Of a stretch of DNA of 35,393 nucleotides, positions 14,887 to 25,231 are shown in pieces. The first letter of the stretch is position 1. Every line of letters begins with the position of its first letter. The stretch comes from Chloroherpetonaceae bacterium (GTDB taxonomy: Bacteria; Bacteroidota; Chlorobiia; Chlorobiales; Chloroherpetonaceae): the NCBI GenBank assembly GCA_028277445.1, contig JANQGG010000043.1, positions 1 to 35,393 on the forward strand, given 5' to 3'. A program made the position numbers and the translations under genes. Below the pieces are notes generated by a model, which saw only the letters and a program-made list of their open reading frames with translations, had not been told where the DNA came from and searched no databases.

Positions 14887-16122
14887 TCATAAGTTCAAAT
14901 GGCCCATAATCGTATTTAAATCCTTATCCCCTCGGCCCGATAAATTCACCAGCATAATATGATCTTTAGACCGTTTTGGCGCTTCGGTAATTGCATAGTG
15001 CATGGCATGAGCTGTTTCAAGGGCGCAAATAATGCCTTCGTATTTGGCCAGCGTTTGCAAGGACTGTAAAGCTTTGTCATCGGTGGCGGAAGCATACGTG
15101 GCAAGGCCGGCAGCTTTTAAATGGCAATGTTCCGGTCCAACGCCCGGGTAATCCAAACCGGCCGAAATGGAATGCGCCAGCTCAATTTGGCCATCGTCGT
15201 TTTGCAACACCTGCATCATAGCGCCGTGGAGAACTCCTTTACGGCCTTTGGTCAGTGAAGCGGCGTGCAGTTTATCCAGGCCTTCCCCGGCGGCTTCGAC
15301 GCCCACAATTTTAAGTTTAGGCGCTTCATCCAGAAACGGGTAAAACAGGCCAATGGCATTGCTGCCGCCGCCCACGCAGGCCACCAGTTCATCCGGCAGG
15401 CGGTTTTCGGCTTCCAGGATCTGTTCTTTGGCTTCTAGGCCGATCACACTCTGAAAATCGCGAACCATCATTGGGTAGGGATGCATGCCCACAACCGAGC
15501 CGATAATATAAAACGTATCTTCAGGATTGGTCACCCAATCACGAATTGCTTCGCTGGTAGCATCTTTGAGGGTTTTACTGCCCGATCCAACCGGCACTAC
15601 TTCTGCCCCCAGTAATTTCATTCGGGCAACATTCGGGGCTTGGCGTTCTATGTCTTCTTCACCCATATAGACAACACATTGCAAACCAAATAACGCGCAG
15701 ACGGTTGCCGTTGCAACGCCATGCTGTCCCGCGCCGGTTTCTGCTATGATTCTGGATTTCCCCATGCGTTTGGCCAGCAACACCTGCCCAATGGCATTAT
15801 TGATTTTATGTGCACCCGTATGGCATAGATCTTCTCGTTTTAAATATATTTTTGCACCGTTCAATGACTCGCTTAGCCGTTTTGCATAATAAAGCGGCGT
15901 TGGGCGGCCAACATAGTGGTTTAATAACGAGGAATACTCAGCCCAAAATCCGGGATCGTGCTTTGCTTGCTCATATTCACGGGTAAGTTCTTCAGCATTT
16001 TTGATCAGGGTTTCTGGGATGAACTTGCCGCCAAATTCCCCAAAGTACCCCCTTGTATCGGGCTGGTGGTAATTGTTTAATTGCAATGGAGAAAACGTGT
16101 TATCAGATTCTTGAGAAGCCAT
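14887..16122 (-). CDS. trpB: Tryptophan synthase beta chain
   Basis: PLP enzyme joining indole and serine to make tryptophan. The 411-residue protein has the PLP lysine K106 in [11 protein letters not shown], the phosphate-binding GGGSNAIG loop and the C-terminal [10 protein letters not shown]-terminal [17 protein letters not shown] identifies the TrpB1 type that normally works with TrpA. No trpA or other trp gene is adjacent, so the partner must be elsewhere. The start ATG at 16122 fits the family, with a short N-terminal extension. Confidence 0.97.
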   Translation of the reverse strand: MASQESDNTFSPLQLNNYHQPDTRGYFGEFGGKFIPETLIKNAEELTREYEQAKHDPGFWAEYSSLLNHYVGRPTPLYYAKRLSESLNGAKIYLKREDLCHTGAHKINNAIGQVLLAKRMGKSRIIAETGAGQHGVATATVCALFGLQCVVYMGEEDIERQAPNVARMKLLGAEVVPVGSGSKTLKDATSEAIRDWVTNPEDTFYIIGSVVGMHPYPMMVRDFQSVIGLEAKEQILEAENRLPDELVACVGGGSNAIGLFYPFLDEAPKLKIVGVEAAGEGLDKLHAASLTKGRKGVLHGAMMQVLQNDDGQIELAHSISAGLDYPGVGPEHCHLKAAGLATYASATDDKALQSLQTLAKYEGIICALETAHAMHYAITEAPKRSKDHIMLVNLSGRGDKDLNTIMGHLNL

Positions 16123-16212
16123 GTAATTTTCAAACCTTTATATATTTAAAACTAGAGGTAAAACGGTATCTTGTATCTTAGTTGGATCAGAAAATTTCGT
16201 TTCGCTTAAACC

Positions 16213-18231
16213 ATGAATTTCAAAAAAACCATAGATATTATAAAAAACCAATTTCTGAAAAAATATTATTTCATCATTAAACAAAAGTACTTTTCAGAAA
16301 AATTGATTGGCGCCGAGTTTTATCGCCTGTTTCCATATACGTCAAAAATTCATGGTTTATCAGCCTCGACTTTTCTTGAAGAGTTTCGGCGGGTTTCACT
16401 ACAGAATTTTTTCTTCTCGCCGGAAAATCGTAAGGATTTTTTTCTGCAATTGCTTTCAAAACCTGACCCGATCCCAAGCCCACTGATCCGCGCGGAAAAA
16501 ATTCTAAATAACAAACATACTGTTTTTGGCCAAGAATATTGGTATGGCCAACATATGGATTGGTTTTTGGATTTTAAATCCAATCAAAAATTTCCCTCAA
16601 AACCATTTTATGCAAATGTAAAAACTGGAAAATACAATGCCGATATAAAAGTGCCCTGGGAAATTTCACGATTCTCAATGGTTTGGACCCTGGGTAAAGC
16701 CTATTGGTTAAGTGGTCGCAAAGAGTTCAAAGAAAAGTTTTTAAAACTGATTAACTCATGGCAAAGCCAAAATTCATTTTGTTATGGCATCAATTGGCTT
16801 TCTTCGAAAGAAGTTGCATTAAGGGTCATGAATTTGATCGCGGGATTTTATTTTTTTTATGACAACCGGGAAAATGATGGTCAGGATGCTACAGAGTGGG
16901 TAGAGTTATTAAAATTATTGTATCAGCATGGGTTGTACCTGGAAAGCAATATGGCGTTTACGCACCGTAATGATAGCGATTTAATTGCCAATGCACTTGG
17001 GCTCTTAATGCTAGGGATTTTTTTCAAGCCTTCATCCATGTCGTTTAATTGGATTGTTGAATCCAAAGCCATTTTGGAAAAAGAAATTCAACAACAAACA
17101 TTTTCCGATGGGATGCATTATGAAATGAGTGTGGCATATCATCGATTCGTTACGGAAATGTTTTTAACCGCCTATATTTTGGGTGAAAAAACCGGCGTGA
17201 TATTTTCGGTTCGCTATCGCGAGCGTTTGATGCGTATGCTGGGGATTGTGTTGCGCTATTCCAAACCTGACGGCATGGCGCCCTTAATTGGCGATACATA
17301 TGATGAACGTCTGTTTTGGTTCAATCCCGAAGAAGAGTTTAATGATCATACATCGCTACTTAGTTTGGCGGCCACGGTTTTTGAGCATCGAGAGTTCAAA
17401 AGAGAAGGTCAGGCGTTTTCCGAGCAAGCCTTATGGCTTTGCGGTGCAGAAGGATGGGAGCGGTATCAACGCTTGAAAATGGACTCGCAGCCCTTGTGGT
17501 CAAAAAAATTTGATGAAAGCCAATTGGTAATCATGTGTTCGGAAGATATGCATTGTGTGGCTGATTGCGGCGAGATCGGAAAAAAAGGGTGGGGCGGCCA
17601 CGGCCATAACGATATTCTTAGTTTTGAGCTATGGGCAGGCGGCGTTAATTTTATTACGGATAGCGGTAGTTTAGGTCACAGCAGCAATAAAACCCTGAAA
17701 AATGAATTTCGGAGTACAAAAGCTCACAACACAGCTATGATTGATGGGGTAGAGCAAGCGAATTTTTTAAGCGATTTTCGTATAAAAGCCGATTACAGCA
17801 CGCCTAAAATTTTACAATGGACATCATCCGAATCCGAAGATATTTTAATCGCCGAGCATTATGCCTACAAATCGATGCTCACCGATCCAGTTACGCATAG
17901 CCGCACGTTTATTCTGGAAAAAACGGACAATCGGCTCACGGTTATAGATCATTTGTTCGGCGTTGGTAATCATATTGCCGAGCTGTTTTTTCATTTTAAA
18001 CCGGGCGTACATGTTGAAAAAACATCCTATAATCGCATTTATTTGCTGGATTCGGAGTCGGGGAAACAAATGGATGTTGATTATGAGCGAAAAGATGAGG
18101 AAATATTAATTGGCTCAGGGCTTGTGGCACATCGCTACGGTCAGAGTAAGCCCAATAAAGTATTACGGTTTAGAAAGCGTTTTTCGGGTGAAATGACTTT
18201 TAAAATAATCTTTACACTTTGCAATCGCTAG
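16213..18231 (+). CDS. Heparinase II/III-family protein
   Basis: 672-residue polysaccharide lyase-like protein. Residues ~100-370 fit the alpha-helical toroid domain (WLSSKEVALRVMNLI, NSDLIANALGLL). Residues ~400-640 fit the heparinase II/III beta-sandwich, with GGHGHNDILSFELWAGG carrying the typical His-x-His-x-Asp pattern. Such proteins often belong to exopolysaccharide clusters; the substrate here is unknown. There is no obvious signal peptide at the chosen ATG. The LptD-like gene follows after 19 bp, so cotranscription is likely. Confidence 0.88.
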   Translation: MNFKKTIDIIKNQFLKKYYFIIKQKYFSEKLIGAEFYRLFPYTSKIHGLSASTFLEEFRRVSLQNFFFSPENRKDFFLQLLSKPDPIPSPLIRAEKILNNKHTVFGQEYWYGQHMDWFLDFKSNQKFPSKPFYANVKTGKYNADIKVPWEISRFSMVWTLGKAYWLSGRKEFKEKFLKLINSWQSQNSFCYGINWLSSKEVALRVMNLIAGFYFFYDNRENDGQDATEWVELLKLLYQHGLYLESNMAFTHRNDSDLIANALGLLMLGIFFKPSSMSFNWIVESKAILEKEIQQQTFSDGMHYEMSVAYHRFVTEMFLTAYILGEKTGVIFSVRYRERLMRMLGIVLRYSKPDGMAPLIGDTYDERLFWFNPEEEFNDHTSLLSLAATVFEHREFKREGQAFSEQALWLCGAEGWERYQRLKMDSQPLWSKKFDESQLVIMCSEDMHCVADCGEIGKKGWGGHGHNDILSFELWAGGVNFITDSGSLGHSSNKTLKNEFRSTKAHNTAMIDGVEQANFLSDFRIKADYSTPKILQWTSSESEDILIAEHYAYKSMLTDPVTHSRTFILEKTDNRLTVIDHLFGVGNHIAELFFHFKPGVHVEKTSYNRIYLLDSESGKQMDVDYERKDEEILIGSGLVAHRYGQSKPNKVLRFRKRFSGEMTFKIIFTLCNR

Positions 18232-18250
18232 AATTGATTGCCTTTATATA

Positions 18251-21151
18251 ATGATTGATTTTTTTATCAAAAAACACCTTAAGCAGTTGATTTTCAGAGT
18301 TCTTTTTGGCGTCAGTTTTCTATTATGGATTTGTGGATGCGGGACGAGCCAATCCGGTCAAACTTCCAAAAATCAACCTTTACATACAAAACAGGATTCA
18401 TCGGTTTTTAAACCCGATTCAATCCATGCAGAACCTCCCGGAAATGCTGACTCGCTAAACGCGTTAAAAACTTCCCTCCCCGATTCAATACAGGCGCTAA
18501 AATTGCCGTCGGATTCATTAATAGCGCCAGGTGATAGCTTATCCCAAGCCCTGCTTGATTCATTGAAAATTGAAAAATTAAAAAAAGTGCGTTCGGAAGG
18601 GGTTTTGGATACGGTCATTGTGTTTTCGGCCAGGGACTCGGTGATTTACGACATTTCAGGCAATATGATATACCTCCATGGCGAGGGCAAGATCGACTAT
18701 CAGGAATTCAAGCTTAATGCGCCTGAAATTTCCGTGGATATGCAACAAAGCACCTTGGAAGCCTTTTCCGGTTTCGATAGTATAAAGCAAAAGCATTTTG
18801 TGACAGAATTCAGTGATGCCGGCGGTGATTATGAAGCGCATAAAATGGCTTACAATTTCAAAACCAAGCGCGGACGAATCAGTGAAGCTTATACAAAAAT
18901 TGATGACGGGTACTATCGTGGTGAAAAAATCAAGCGTCGGGAGTCTGGGGCGTTGTATGTCAAGGGCGGAAGGTATACAACCTGTGAGCACGATCCGCCG
19001 CACTATTGGTTTTATGGCAGTCAAATGAAAATTATTCCGGGTGATCGGGTCATATCCCGGCCTTTGATTTTATATGTGGAAGGCGTACCGATGTTCATTG
19101 TTCCGTTTATGTTTTTTCCGTCCAAATCAGGAAAAACATCCGGTATCGTGATTCCAAAATATGGGTTCGATAACCAGATTGGTTACAACATTTCGCAGGG
19201 TGGGTATTACTGGTACATTAATGATTATATGGACTGGCTTAATGAAGGAGATATCAGCTTGCGCGGCAGTTGGCGGCTTCGTAGCCGTTTTCGTTATGCA
19301 AAGCGCTACAATTTTACCGGTACCATTGATGGCGAATTTCAACGGCAATTCATTAATGAAGAAGGCGATCCTGATTTTACAAAGTCGGAAGGGTGGAATT
19401 TAAATATCGATCATGCCCAGGATTTTGATCCTTACACCAAAGCCAAGCTGAATTTGAAGTTTGCCAGTCAAAACACCACGGCGTACAATTTAAACTCGTT
19501 TGATCCTTACGATATTATTAGTCAGCAGGCCACCTCATATGCGTCGTTTTCAAAAACATTTGCTGAAGGTCAGCGGAGTTTAAACCTCAGCTATCAACGA
19601 ACCCAGCGGCTTGATGAAAAGAATCTTTCACAATCGATGTCGCTTTCGCTCTATCAAGGTCAGTTTTATCCGTTTCGTCCGAGGAAAAGCACCGGCAAAG
19701 GATTTTTTGAAAGTCTGGCTTTTACACCAAGCGCCAATGCAAGCGCATCATTCAACAGCACTGAAACAACCAAAACTTCGAGTTATGCAGCGAACTCAAG
19801 CTTTCGATTAAGTTTTCAGAAAACGTTTGCACCGGGATATCAGACCAATTTTTCCCAATCCGTCAATACCACATTTAATTTGAACCACACCGCGCCTGAC
19901 CAGGATATTTCAGGGTTGCGCATTACCATGCCACTTTCGGCTCAATCTACAGTCTTTAAATATATCAACTTCAACACGAGCTTTACGCTCAATGAATTCA
20001 TCGTTGATCGAACCGTTGAAAAATCGCTTGATTTAACCGATACCACAGTTGTAACAACCGAAACCCGCGGATCGGAAAGTTTCTACACATTTTCTTTAGG
20101 CGCTTCAATGCAAACGCGTTTATATGGCGTATTGGGAACAGGTATTTTAGATGGGCTTATCGGGTTGAAAGCCCTACGCCATACCTTGGTGCCAAACATC
20201 AGCTATAATTACACCCCTGATTTTTCGGATCCAAAATGGGGATATTATAAAACGTACCAGGATGAAAATGGCGATGCGGTGAAATACAATCGTTTTGAAA
20301 GCGCTTTGTTCCGACCGGGATCGGGTGAAAGCCAAACCATGGGAATCAGTCTTTCTAACATTTTTGAAGCTAAAGCCAGTACATTTGATTCCACACGGGC
20401 TATTGACGATCCAAGCCGATATGAAAACACCTTTCAATTTTTATCGCTATCGCTTTCAACCAGTTACAATTTTGCTGCCGATTCGCTCAACCTTTCACCA
20501 CTTAGCATATCGGCATCAACAACAACCCTGGCGCCGCATTTTTCATTAAACGCAAACGCCACCTACGACTTTTACGCATTTGATAAAACCACAGGCGCTA
20601 AAATCAATAAATTTTATGTGAATGAAACGGGCAGTTTGCTACGCCTTGTTCGGGCAAATTTTAATGTATCCTCCCGTTTGCAAGGTTCGCGAAGTAAAGA
20701 CCGAAAGGCGCCTGATCAACCGCAGGATACAACCCGCAATGAATTTCTGGAATCCAATCCGTTAATCAATACGGATTTTAATCGAGAGCTTGGTCGTAAT
20801 GTAGACTACAGCATTCCCTGGAATTTATCCCTGGCCTTGAACATGACCGTGGATAAAAGCAATCCGATTGAACCGACAGAGTTTGATGCACAGCTTTCGG
20901 GGGCGTTATCCATTTCACCAACACCCAATTGGCAGTTACGAACCAGTTTAACGTATAACTTTAGCGACAATCAGTTTAGCTTCCCAACCATTTACATTAA
21001 TCGCGATTTGCATTGCTGGCAGATGAACTTTCAGTGGACGCCAATTGGAACTTATCGAAGCTACTTTTTTCAGATTAGCATCAAATCGCCGCAATTGCAG
21101 GATGTTCGGGTAGAAAAACGAGATCAACCCATCGCAATTTTTGAAGATTAA
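18251..21151 (+). CDS. LptD/OstA-like outer-membrane LPS assembly protein
   Basis: 966-residue outer-membrane protein. A hydrophobic N-terminus ends ICGCG (Cys30), suggesting a lipid-modified or signal-cleaved N-terminus. A Pro/Asp/Ser-rich spacer follows. Residues ~125-300 fit the OstA/LptA-like beta-jellyroll (IYLHGEGKIDYQEFKLNAPE). The rest is rich in aromatic, alternating beta strands like the LptD barrel (GIVIPKYGFDN, NFSDNQFSFP). LptD inserts lipopolysaccharide into the outer leaflet. FCB lineages carry long divergent versions like this one. The stop lies 2 bp from the convergent hydrolase stop. Confidence 0.85.
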   Translation: MIDFFIKKHLKQLIFRVLFGVSFLLWICGCGTSQSGQTSKNQPLHTKQDSSVFKPDSIHAEPPGNADSLNALKTSLPDSIQALKLPSDSLIAPGDSLSQALLDSLKIEKLKKVRSEGVLDTVIVFSARDSVIYDISGNMIYLHGEGKIDYQEFKLNAPEISVDMQQSTLEAFSGFDSIKQKHFVTEFSDAGGDYEAHKMAYNFKTKRGRISEAYTKIDDGYYRGEKIKRRESGALYVKGGRYTTCEHDPPHYWFYGSQMKIIPGDRVISRPLILYVEGVPMFIVPFMFFPSKSGKTSGIVIPKYGFDNQIGYNISQGGYYWYINDYMDWLNEGDISLRGSWRLRSRFRYAKRYNFTGTIDGEFQRQFINEEGDPDFTKSEGWNLNIDHAQDFDPYTKAKLNLKFASQNTTAYNLNSFDPYDIISQQATSYASFSKTFAEGQRSLNLSYQRTQRLDEKNLSQSMSLSLYQGQFYPFRPRKSTGKGFFESLAFTPSANASASFNSTETTKTSSYAANSSFRLSFQKTFAPGYQTNFSQSVNTTFNLNHTAPDQDISGLRITMPLSAQSTVFKYINFNTSFTLNEFIVDRTVEKSLDLTDTTVVTTETRGSESFYTFSLGASMQTRLYGVLGTGILDGLIGLKALRHTLVPNISYNYTPDFSDPKWGYYKTYQDENGDAVKYNRFESALFRPGSGESQTMGISLSNIFEAKASTFDSTRAIDDPSRYENTFQFLSLSLSTSYNFAADSLNLSPLSISASTTTLAPHFSLNANATYDFYAFDKTTGAKINKFYVNETGSLLRLVRANFNVSSRLQGSRSKDRKAPDQPQDTTRNEFLESNPLINTDFNRELGRNVDYSIPWNLSLALNMTVDKSNPIEPTEFDAQLSGALSISPTPNWQLRTSLTYNFSDNQFSFPTIYINRDLHCWQMNFQWTPIGTYRSYFFQISIKSPQLQDVRVEKRDQPIAIFED

Positions 21152-21153
21152 GC

Positions 21154-22062
21154 TTAACTCGAAGTTTTTGAATCCAACGGTTCAACTTCGGGAGTGGGTT
21201 TGTTATGATGATTGGTTAAAAAGCGTTTCAACACTTGGTTGAACTCTTCAGGTTGATCGTGATGACTGCAATGCGCCGCATTTTTTATGACATGCACGCT
21301 TGCTTGTGGCAAGAGTTTTTGAAACTCTGGGATGAGTTTTATTGCCGGTAATCCCACATCGTGTTCCCCCCAAACAATTAATGAATGGCCTTTAAAAAGA
21401 CTTGGCCGCTCAAGATTTTGCAATAAAAAATCATTTGGGCGTCGCGACGGTGAAAGGTATGCGTTAATAGCGCCATTATCTCGAAATGGTTTGGCAAATT
21501 GCTCTACCAGTTCTTCAGTTACAACGGATTTATTGTAATAGGTTGGAATCAAGCTTTGGCGAGCGCCAAAGGAATTGGCAAATATCCCAAACATCATATC
21601 GCCTATAATGGGCGTTCCGATGAGCTTATAAAGCATGCGTTCAAAATCACCGACATTATCAGCAAATATACCGGATGGATCAACTAATGTTAAGGATTTT
21701 ACTTGATTAGGGAAATGATGTGCAAACCATAAACTTGTTGCGCCACCCATGGAGTGGCCGACCAAATGAATCGTTTTTATATCCATTTGATTTAGAAAAT
21801 CCATGATTTGCTGACTCCAAAAACTTAATGAGTATGGCGCTTCGGGTTTTTCCGAACCGCCAAAACCCAACAAATCCATGGCATAGATTTTATGACGATC
21901 TTCAAAATGAGGAATGTTTTGATCCCAATGCTCCAGCATAGCGCCATAACCGTGTATAAATAGAATTGGGGCGTCAGACGAGGTCTCGGACCCATATGTT
22001 TGATAACGAATTTTTGCTCGCTTTCCCGGAGCGTAAGACCAGGAGATAAAATTGTCTTGCAT
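21154..22062 (-). CDS. Alpha/beta-fold hydrolase
   Basis: 302-residue hydrolase with the canonical parts: oxyanion HGYG (37-40), nucleophile elbow GHSMGG with Ser104, an acidic residue near VWGEHD, and the catalytic His in NAAHCSHHDQPEEF. It has a cap region between residues ~140 and 225. The substrate cannot be told from sequence. No signal peptide is seen, so it is cytoplasmic. Convergent with the LptD-like gene. Confidence 0.9.
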   Translation of the reverse strand: MQDNFISWSYAPGKRAKIRYQTYGSETSSDAPILFIHGYGAMLEHWDQNIPHFEDRHKIYAMDLLGFGGSEKPEAPYSLSFWSQQIMDFLNQMDIKTIHLVGHSMGGATSLWFAHHFPNQVKSLTLVDPSGIFADNVGDFERMLYKLIGTPIIGDMMFGIFANSFGARQSLIPTYYNKSVVTEELVEQFAKPFRDNGAINAYLSPSRRPNDFLLQNLERPSLFKGHSLIVWGEHDVGLPAIKLIPEFQKLLPQASVHVIKNAAHCSHHDQPEEFNQVLKRFLTNHHNKPTPEVEPLDSKTSS

Positions 22063-22307
22063 AAGTGGTAGCAGTTTATCAATAACTGAAACAGATTTAG
22101 CTATTAACGAAAGTTACAATGATTAAATATCACCAATTAACAGCGCTCAAAGATTAAGGGTTTCAATAAATTGTTTAACGAGATGCATTAGATAGAGCGT
22201 AAATAAATAAAAAAATAATTTTATTTTTAATATCGGACAAAATTTGTCGTATTTTTGAAACCACTAGTTTAAATCGGTCGTTAGTAGATACAAAAGTTTA
22301 TTAATTA
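22063..22307. other. Divergent intergenic region between the hydrolase and isc genes
   Basis: AT-rich, no coding region supported. It must hold the hydrolase promoter on the minus strand; no clear boxes were found. Confidence 0.4.
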
Positions 22308-22336
22308 TTGACTTTGACAAATTAATGCGTTATAAT
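22308..22336 (+). promoter_or_regulatory. Sigma70-type promoter of the isc operon
   Basis: TTGACT (22308-22313), a 17-bp spacer and TATAAT (22331-22336) lie 31 bp upstream of the iscR start codon. It is the best promoter match in the window on the plus strand. Confidence 0.85.
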
Positions 22337-22348
22337 AAGTTAAAGTGC

Positions 22349-22361
22349 GACTAAAAAAGTC
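22349..22361. promoter_or_regulatory. Candidate IscR/Rrf2 operator
   Basis: GACT-AAAAA-AGTC is a perfect inverted repeat centred 12-18 bp after the -10 box, at or just past the transcription start. It resembles Rrf2-family operators (ACT...AGT half-sites) and would allow IscR autoregulation. It also occupies the place of a ribosome site, and none is clear for iscR. Confidence 0.6.
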
Positions 22362-22367
22362 TGATTA

Positions 22368-22772
22368 ATGTTAAAAATCACAAAAAAATTCGAATATGGT
22401 CTTATTGCCGTCCGCCACATGGCTTTAATGTCTGATCAATCAGTGGCAACGGCCAAGGAGATTTCGCAACGCGCTAAAATTTCATATGAGCTAATGGCAA
22501 AAATATTGCAGCGCTTGGCTAAATCTGATATCATTGTGTCCGTACAGGGTGTAAAAGGCGGGTACAGATTATTGAAAGACCCTTCGGATATCAGCTTATC
22601 TGAAATTGCCGAATCAATTGAAGGCCCAATAAATCTGACCAATTGCCAGGAGAATGAAGACGAGTGCAATTGTGATATTTATGCATCGTGTGCAATCAAA
22701 AGACCATTAACAAAAATAAAAAACAGATTCAAACAAATTTTTGATGAATCAACGGTAGAAGAAATTATTTAA
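22368..22772 (+). CDS. iscR: Rrf2-family Fe-S cluster regulator IscR
   Basis: 134-residue winged-helix repressor. The N-terminal DNA-binding part (MLKITKKFEYGLIAVRHMAL, recognition helix around KISYELMAKILQRL, wing GVKGGYRL) is typical of Rrf2 proteins. Cysteines C93, C100, C102 and C108 sit in the cluster-binding region, in the order seen in IscR although with an altered C-x5-6-C-x2-C spacing. It probably senses Fe-S status and controls the operon through the palindrome just upstream. Confidence 0.88.
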   Translation: MLKITKKFEYGLIAVRHMALMSDQSVATAKEISQRAKISYELMAKILQRLAKSDIIVSVQGVKGGYRLLKDPSDISLSEIAESIEGPINLTNCQENEDECNCDIYASCAIKRPLTKIKNRFKQIFDESTVEEII

Positions 22773-22813
22773 ACAGTTTTAGTTCAATAACAATATAAAT
22801 ATGAGAGGTTGAT

Positions 22814-24043
22814 ATGGCACTGGATTTAACTAGACCCATCTATTTGGATTACCAAGCAACGACTCCGATGGATGTTAGGGTCTTGGAAGAAATGATGCCT
22901 TATATGACAACACAATTTGGTAATGCCGCATCCCGTAACCATGCTTACGGTTGGGCGGCTGAAGAAGCGGTTGAAAAGGCCAGAGAACAGGTGGCAAAAG
23001 TAATCGGCGCTGATCCTAAAGAAGTTGTATTTACAAGCGGCGCTACTGAAAGTGATAACATCGCATTAAAAGGCGCCGCTCATATGTACAAGGATAAAGG
23101 TGATCATATTATAACCCTGCTTTCCGAGCATAAAGCCGTACTGGATACGTGTCATCGTTTGGAGCGAGATGACCAGGCTAAGGTAACATACCTTACTCCC
23201 AAAAGTGATGGAATTGTAGATTTAGAAGAGCTTGAAAATGCCATCACCGATAAAACAATCATGATAGCTATCATGATGGCCAATAATGAAATTGGCGTTA
23301 TTCAGCCTGTCAAACAAATTGGCGAAATTTGCCGCAAACATAATGTGGTTTTCTTTACCGATGCGGTTCAGGCAGTGGGTAAAGTGCCGGTTGATGTTAA
23401 TGAGATGAATATTGATGTACTGGCTCTTTCGGCACATAAAATATATGGGCCAAAAGGTGTTGGCGCATTGTATGTCAGGCGCAAAAAGCCGCGTGTGAAA
23501 CTTTCACCGGTTATTGATGGCGGTGGGCATGAGCGCGGTATGAGAAGCGGCACGTTAAATGTACCGGGTATTGTCGGCTTGGGGAAAGCTATTGAGCTCT
23601 GCGCCGAGGAGATGGAAGAAGAATCCAAACGGCTCACATATTTGCGCGATAAACTCAAAGACGGCATTATGTCGCAGTTGGATGAAGTCTACATCAATGG
23701 ATCTTATGACCATCGTTTGCCAAACAACTTAAATATAAGCTTTGCTTATGTTGAAGGCGAGGGACTTTTGATGGGTATGAAAGATTTGGCCGTTTCAAGC
23801 GGAAGCGCGTGCACCTCGGCATCTCTTGAACCGAGTCATGTGCTTAAATCGTTGGGTGTCGGAGAAGAACTGGCGCATTCATCCATACGTTACAGTATGG
23901 GAAGATTCACAACAGAAGAAGAAATTGACTTTGCCATTGAGCTAACGGTTAAAGCGGTAAACCGTCTCAGAGAAATGTCGCCATTGTATGAAATGGCAAA
24001 AGAAGGCATCGATTTGAAATCCATTCAATGGGAACATCATTAA
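22814..24043 (+). CDS. iscS: Cysteine desulfurase IscS/NifS
   Basis: PLP enzyme that takes sulfur from cysteine for Fe-S assembly. The 409-residue protein has the PLP lysine K209 in [11 protein letters not shown] and the persulfide Cys333 in [17 protein letters not shown], the long-loop form of group I (IscS/NifS). TSGATESDN at 74-82 binds PLP phosphate. AGAGG ribosome site upstream. The gene lies between iscR and iscU. Because the organism seems diazotrophic, this enzyme may also supply nitrogenase maturation. Confidence 0.96.
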   Translation: MALDLTRPIYLDYQATTPMDVRVLEEMMPYMTTQFGNAASRNHAYGWAAEEAVEKAREQVAKVIGADPKEVVFTSGATESDNIALKGAAHMYKDKGDHIITLLSEHKAVLDTCHRLERDDQAKVTYLTPKSDGIVDLEELENAITDKTIMIAIMMANNEIGVIQPVKQIGEICRKHNVVFFTDAVQAVGKVPVDVNEMNIDVLALSAHKIYGPKGVGALYVRRKKPRVKLSPVIDGGGHERGMRSGTLNVPGIVGLGKAIELCAEEMEEESKRLTYLRDKLKDGIMSQLDEVYINGSYDHRLPNNLNISFAYVEGEGLLMGMKDLAVSSGSACTSASLEPSHVLKSLGVGEELAHSSIRYSMGRFTTEEEIDFAIELTVKAVNRLREMSPLYEMAKEGIDLKSIQWEHH

Positions 24044-24091
24044 GTTTTATAAATTTTTAATTCATTAGATATTAATACCAGGAGGATTCTT

Positions 24092-24505
24092 ATGGCTTAT
24101 TCAGATAAAGTATTGGATCACTACAATAATCCCAGAAATGTCGGTAGTTTAGACAAAAATGATTTCGGCGTAGGAACGGGCGTTGTTGGCGCACCGGAAT
24201 GCGGCGATGTCATGAAACTGCAAATTAAGGTTAATGAGCAAACCGGCGTGATTGAAGACGCAAAGTTTAAGACGTTTGGTTGCGGATCGGCTATTGCTTC
24301 ATCGTCGTTAGCAACTGAAATGTTGAAAGGAAAAACCATTGACCAGGCACATGAGATCAAGAACACGACACTTGTCAGTGAGTTAAATTTGCCGCCGGTA
24401 AAAATTCACTGTTCCGTGCTAGCAGAAGATGCAATTAAAGCCGCTATTGATGACTTCAGAAGCAAACAACAAAGCAAACGTGATGAGGCTAAAAAAGCAT
24501 CTTAA
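24092..24505 (+). CDS. iscU: Fe-S cluster scaffold protein IscU
   Basis: 137-residue scaffold on which [2Fe-2S] and [4Fe-4S] clusters are built. The ligands C37 (with D39, APECGDVM), C64 (FGCGSAIASS) and C107 (KIHCSVLAEDA) are all present. The C-terminus is lysine-rich and longer than in E. coli IscU. A strong AGGAGG ribosome site precedes the ATG. Confidence 0.96.
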   Translation: MAYSDKVLDHYNNPRNVGSLDKNDFGVGTGVVGAPECGDVMKLQIKVNEQTGVIEDAKFKTFGCGSAIASSSLATEMLKGKTIDQAHEIKNTTLVSELNLPPVKIHCSVLAEDAIKAAIDDFRSKQQSKRDEAKKAS

Positions 24506-24543
24506 AAAGCGGATCAATAATCATAAAGTAAAGGAGACCTGTA

Positions 24544-24870
24544 ATGATAACTGTAACTGATAAAGCAGCAGAACAAGTTAAACGAATAAAAACCCAACAG
24601 TCTTTGGATGATACTTTTGGATTGAGAGTCAGTGTGCAAGGTGGCGGATGTTCAGGCCTATCGTATGGCCTGGATTTTGATAATGAGCAGCACGAAGGCG
24701 ATCAGGTTTTTGAAGATAAAGGCATTAAAGTATTTGTCGATATGAAAAGCTTCCTGTATCTGGCAGGTACAACCCTGGATTTCTCAGATGGTTTAAACGG
24801 CAAAGGCTTTCATTTTATTAACCCTAATGCAAGCAGAACTTGTGGATGCGGGGAATCATTTTCAGCTTGA
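24544..24870 (+). CDS. iscA: A-type Fe-S carrier protein IscA
   Basis: 108-residue HesB/IscA-family protein that passes Fe-S clusters to target enzymes. The three conserved cysteines are C36 (GGGCSGLSYGL) and C100/C102 in the C-terminal CGCGESFSA. Good AAGGAGA ribosome site upstream. Third Fe-S assembly gene of the operon; hscA, hscB and fdx genes are not seen behind it. Confidence 0.95.
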   Translation: MITVTDKAAEQVKRIKTQQSLDDTFGLRVSVQGGGCSGLSYGLDFDNEQHEGDQVFEDKGIKVFVDMKSFLYLAGTTLDFSDGLNGKGFHFINPNASRTCGCGESFSA

Positions 24871-24877
24871 TTCGTAA

Positions 24878-25201
24878 ATGCCAAACATTCATCACATACC
24901 GGTTAAATCCGATCAGGATGTATGGTTTTTAGAAAAACAAATCAATGTGTTTGATTTTCTTGATTTTTTTCCAAAATCATCGTTGGCTAAAGAAAACAAA
25001 AAAGGAGAGCTGCTTCGTTTTGAAACGGATTTGGGTTGGTCTTTTGATACGGACATTGAATCCAAGTCTTTTGCTTTACGCCAGAAATCGAAAACAAGAC
25101 CGGGAACAGGTAAATGGGTCAGAGAATCTGATCTTAAACCCGGAGATAAAGTAAGTATTGAGAAACTTGATGATTATAGGTATCGTTTATATAAGACTTA
25201 A
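24878..25201 (+). CDS. Small protein of unknown function in the isc operon
   Basis: 107 residues, not recognised. It starts 8 bp after iscA, so it is very likely cotranscribed. It is rich in charged residues, has no cysteines and no signal peptide, and its C-terminal half (KPGDKVSIEKLDDYRYRLYKT) suggests a small beta-barrel. A supporting role in Fe-S metabolism is only a guess from position. Confidence 0.75.
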   Translation: MPNIHHIPVKSDQDVWFLEKQINVFDFLDFFPKSSLAKENKKGELLRFETDLGWSFDTDIESKSFALRQKSKTRPGTGKWVRESDLKPGDKVSIEKLDDYRYRLYKT

Positions 25202-25231
25202 TCAGGATGAATAATTTAAACCTTTAATATT

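Noticed and set aside
18656-20437. Long antisense open frames inside the LptD-like gene
   Set aside because: They have no family signature or ribosome sites and mirror the codon pattern of the real gene.
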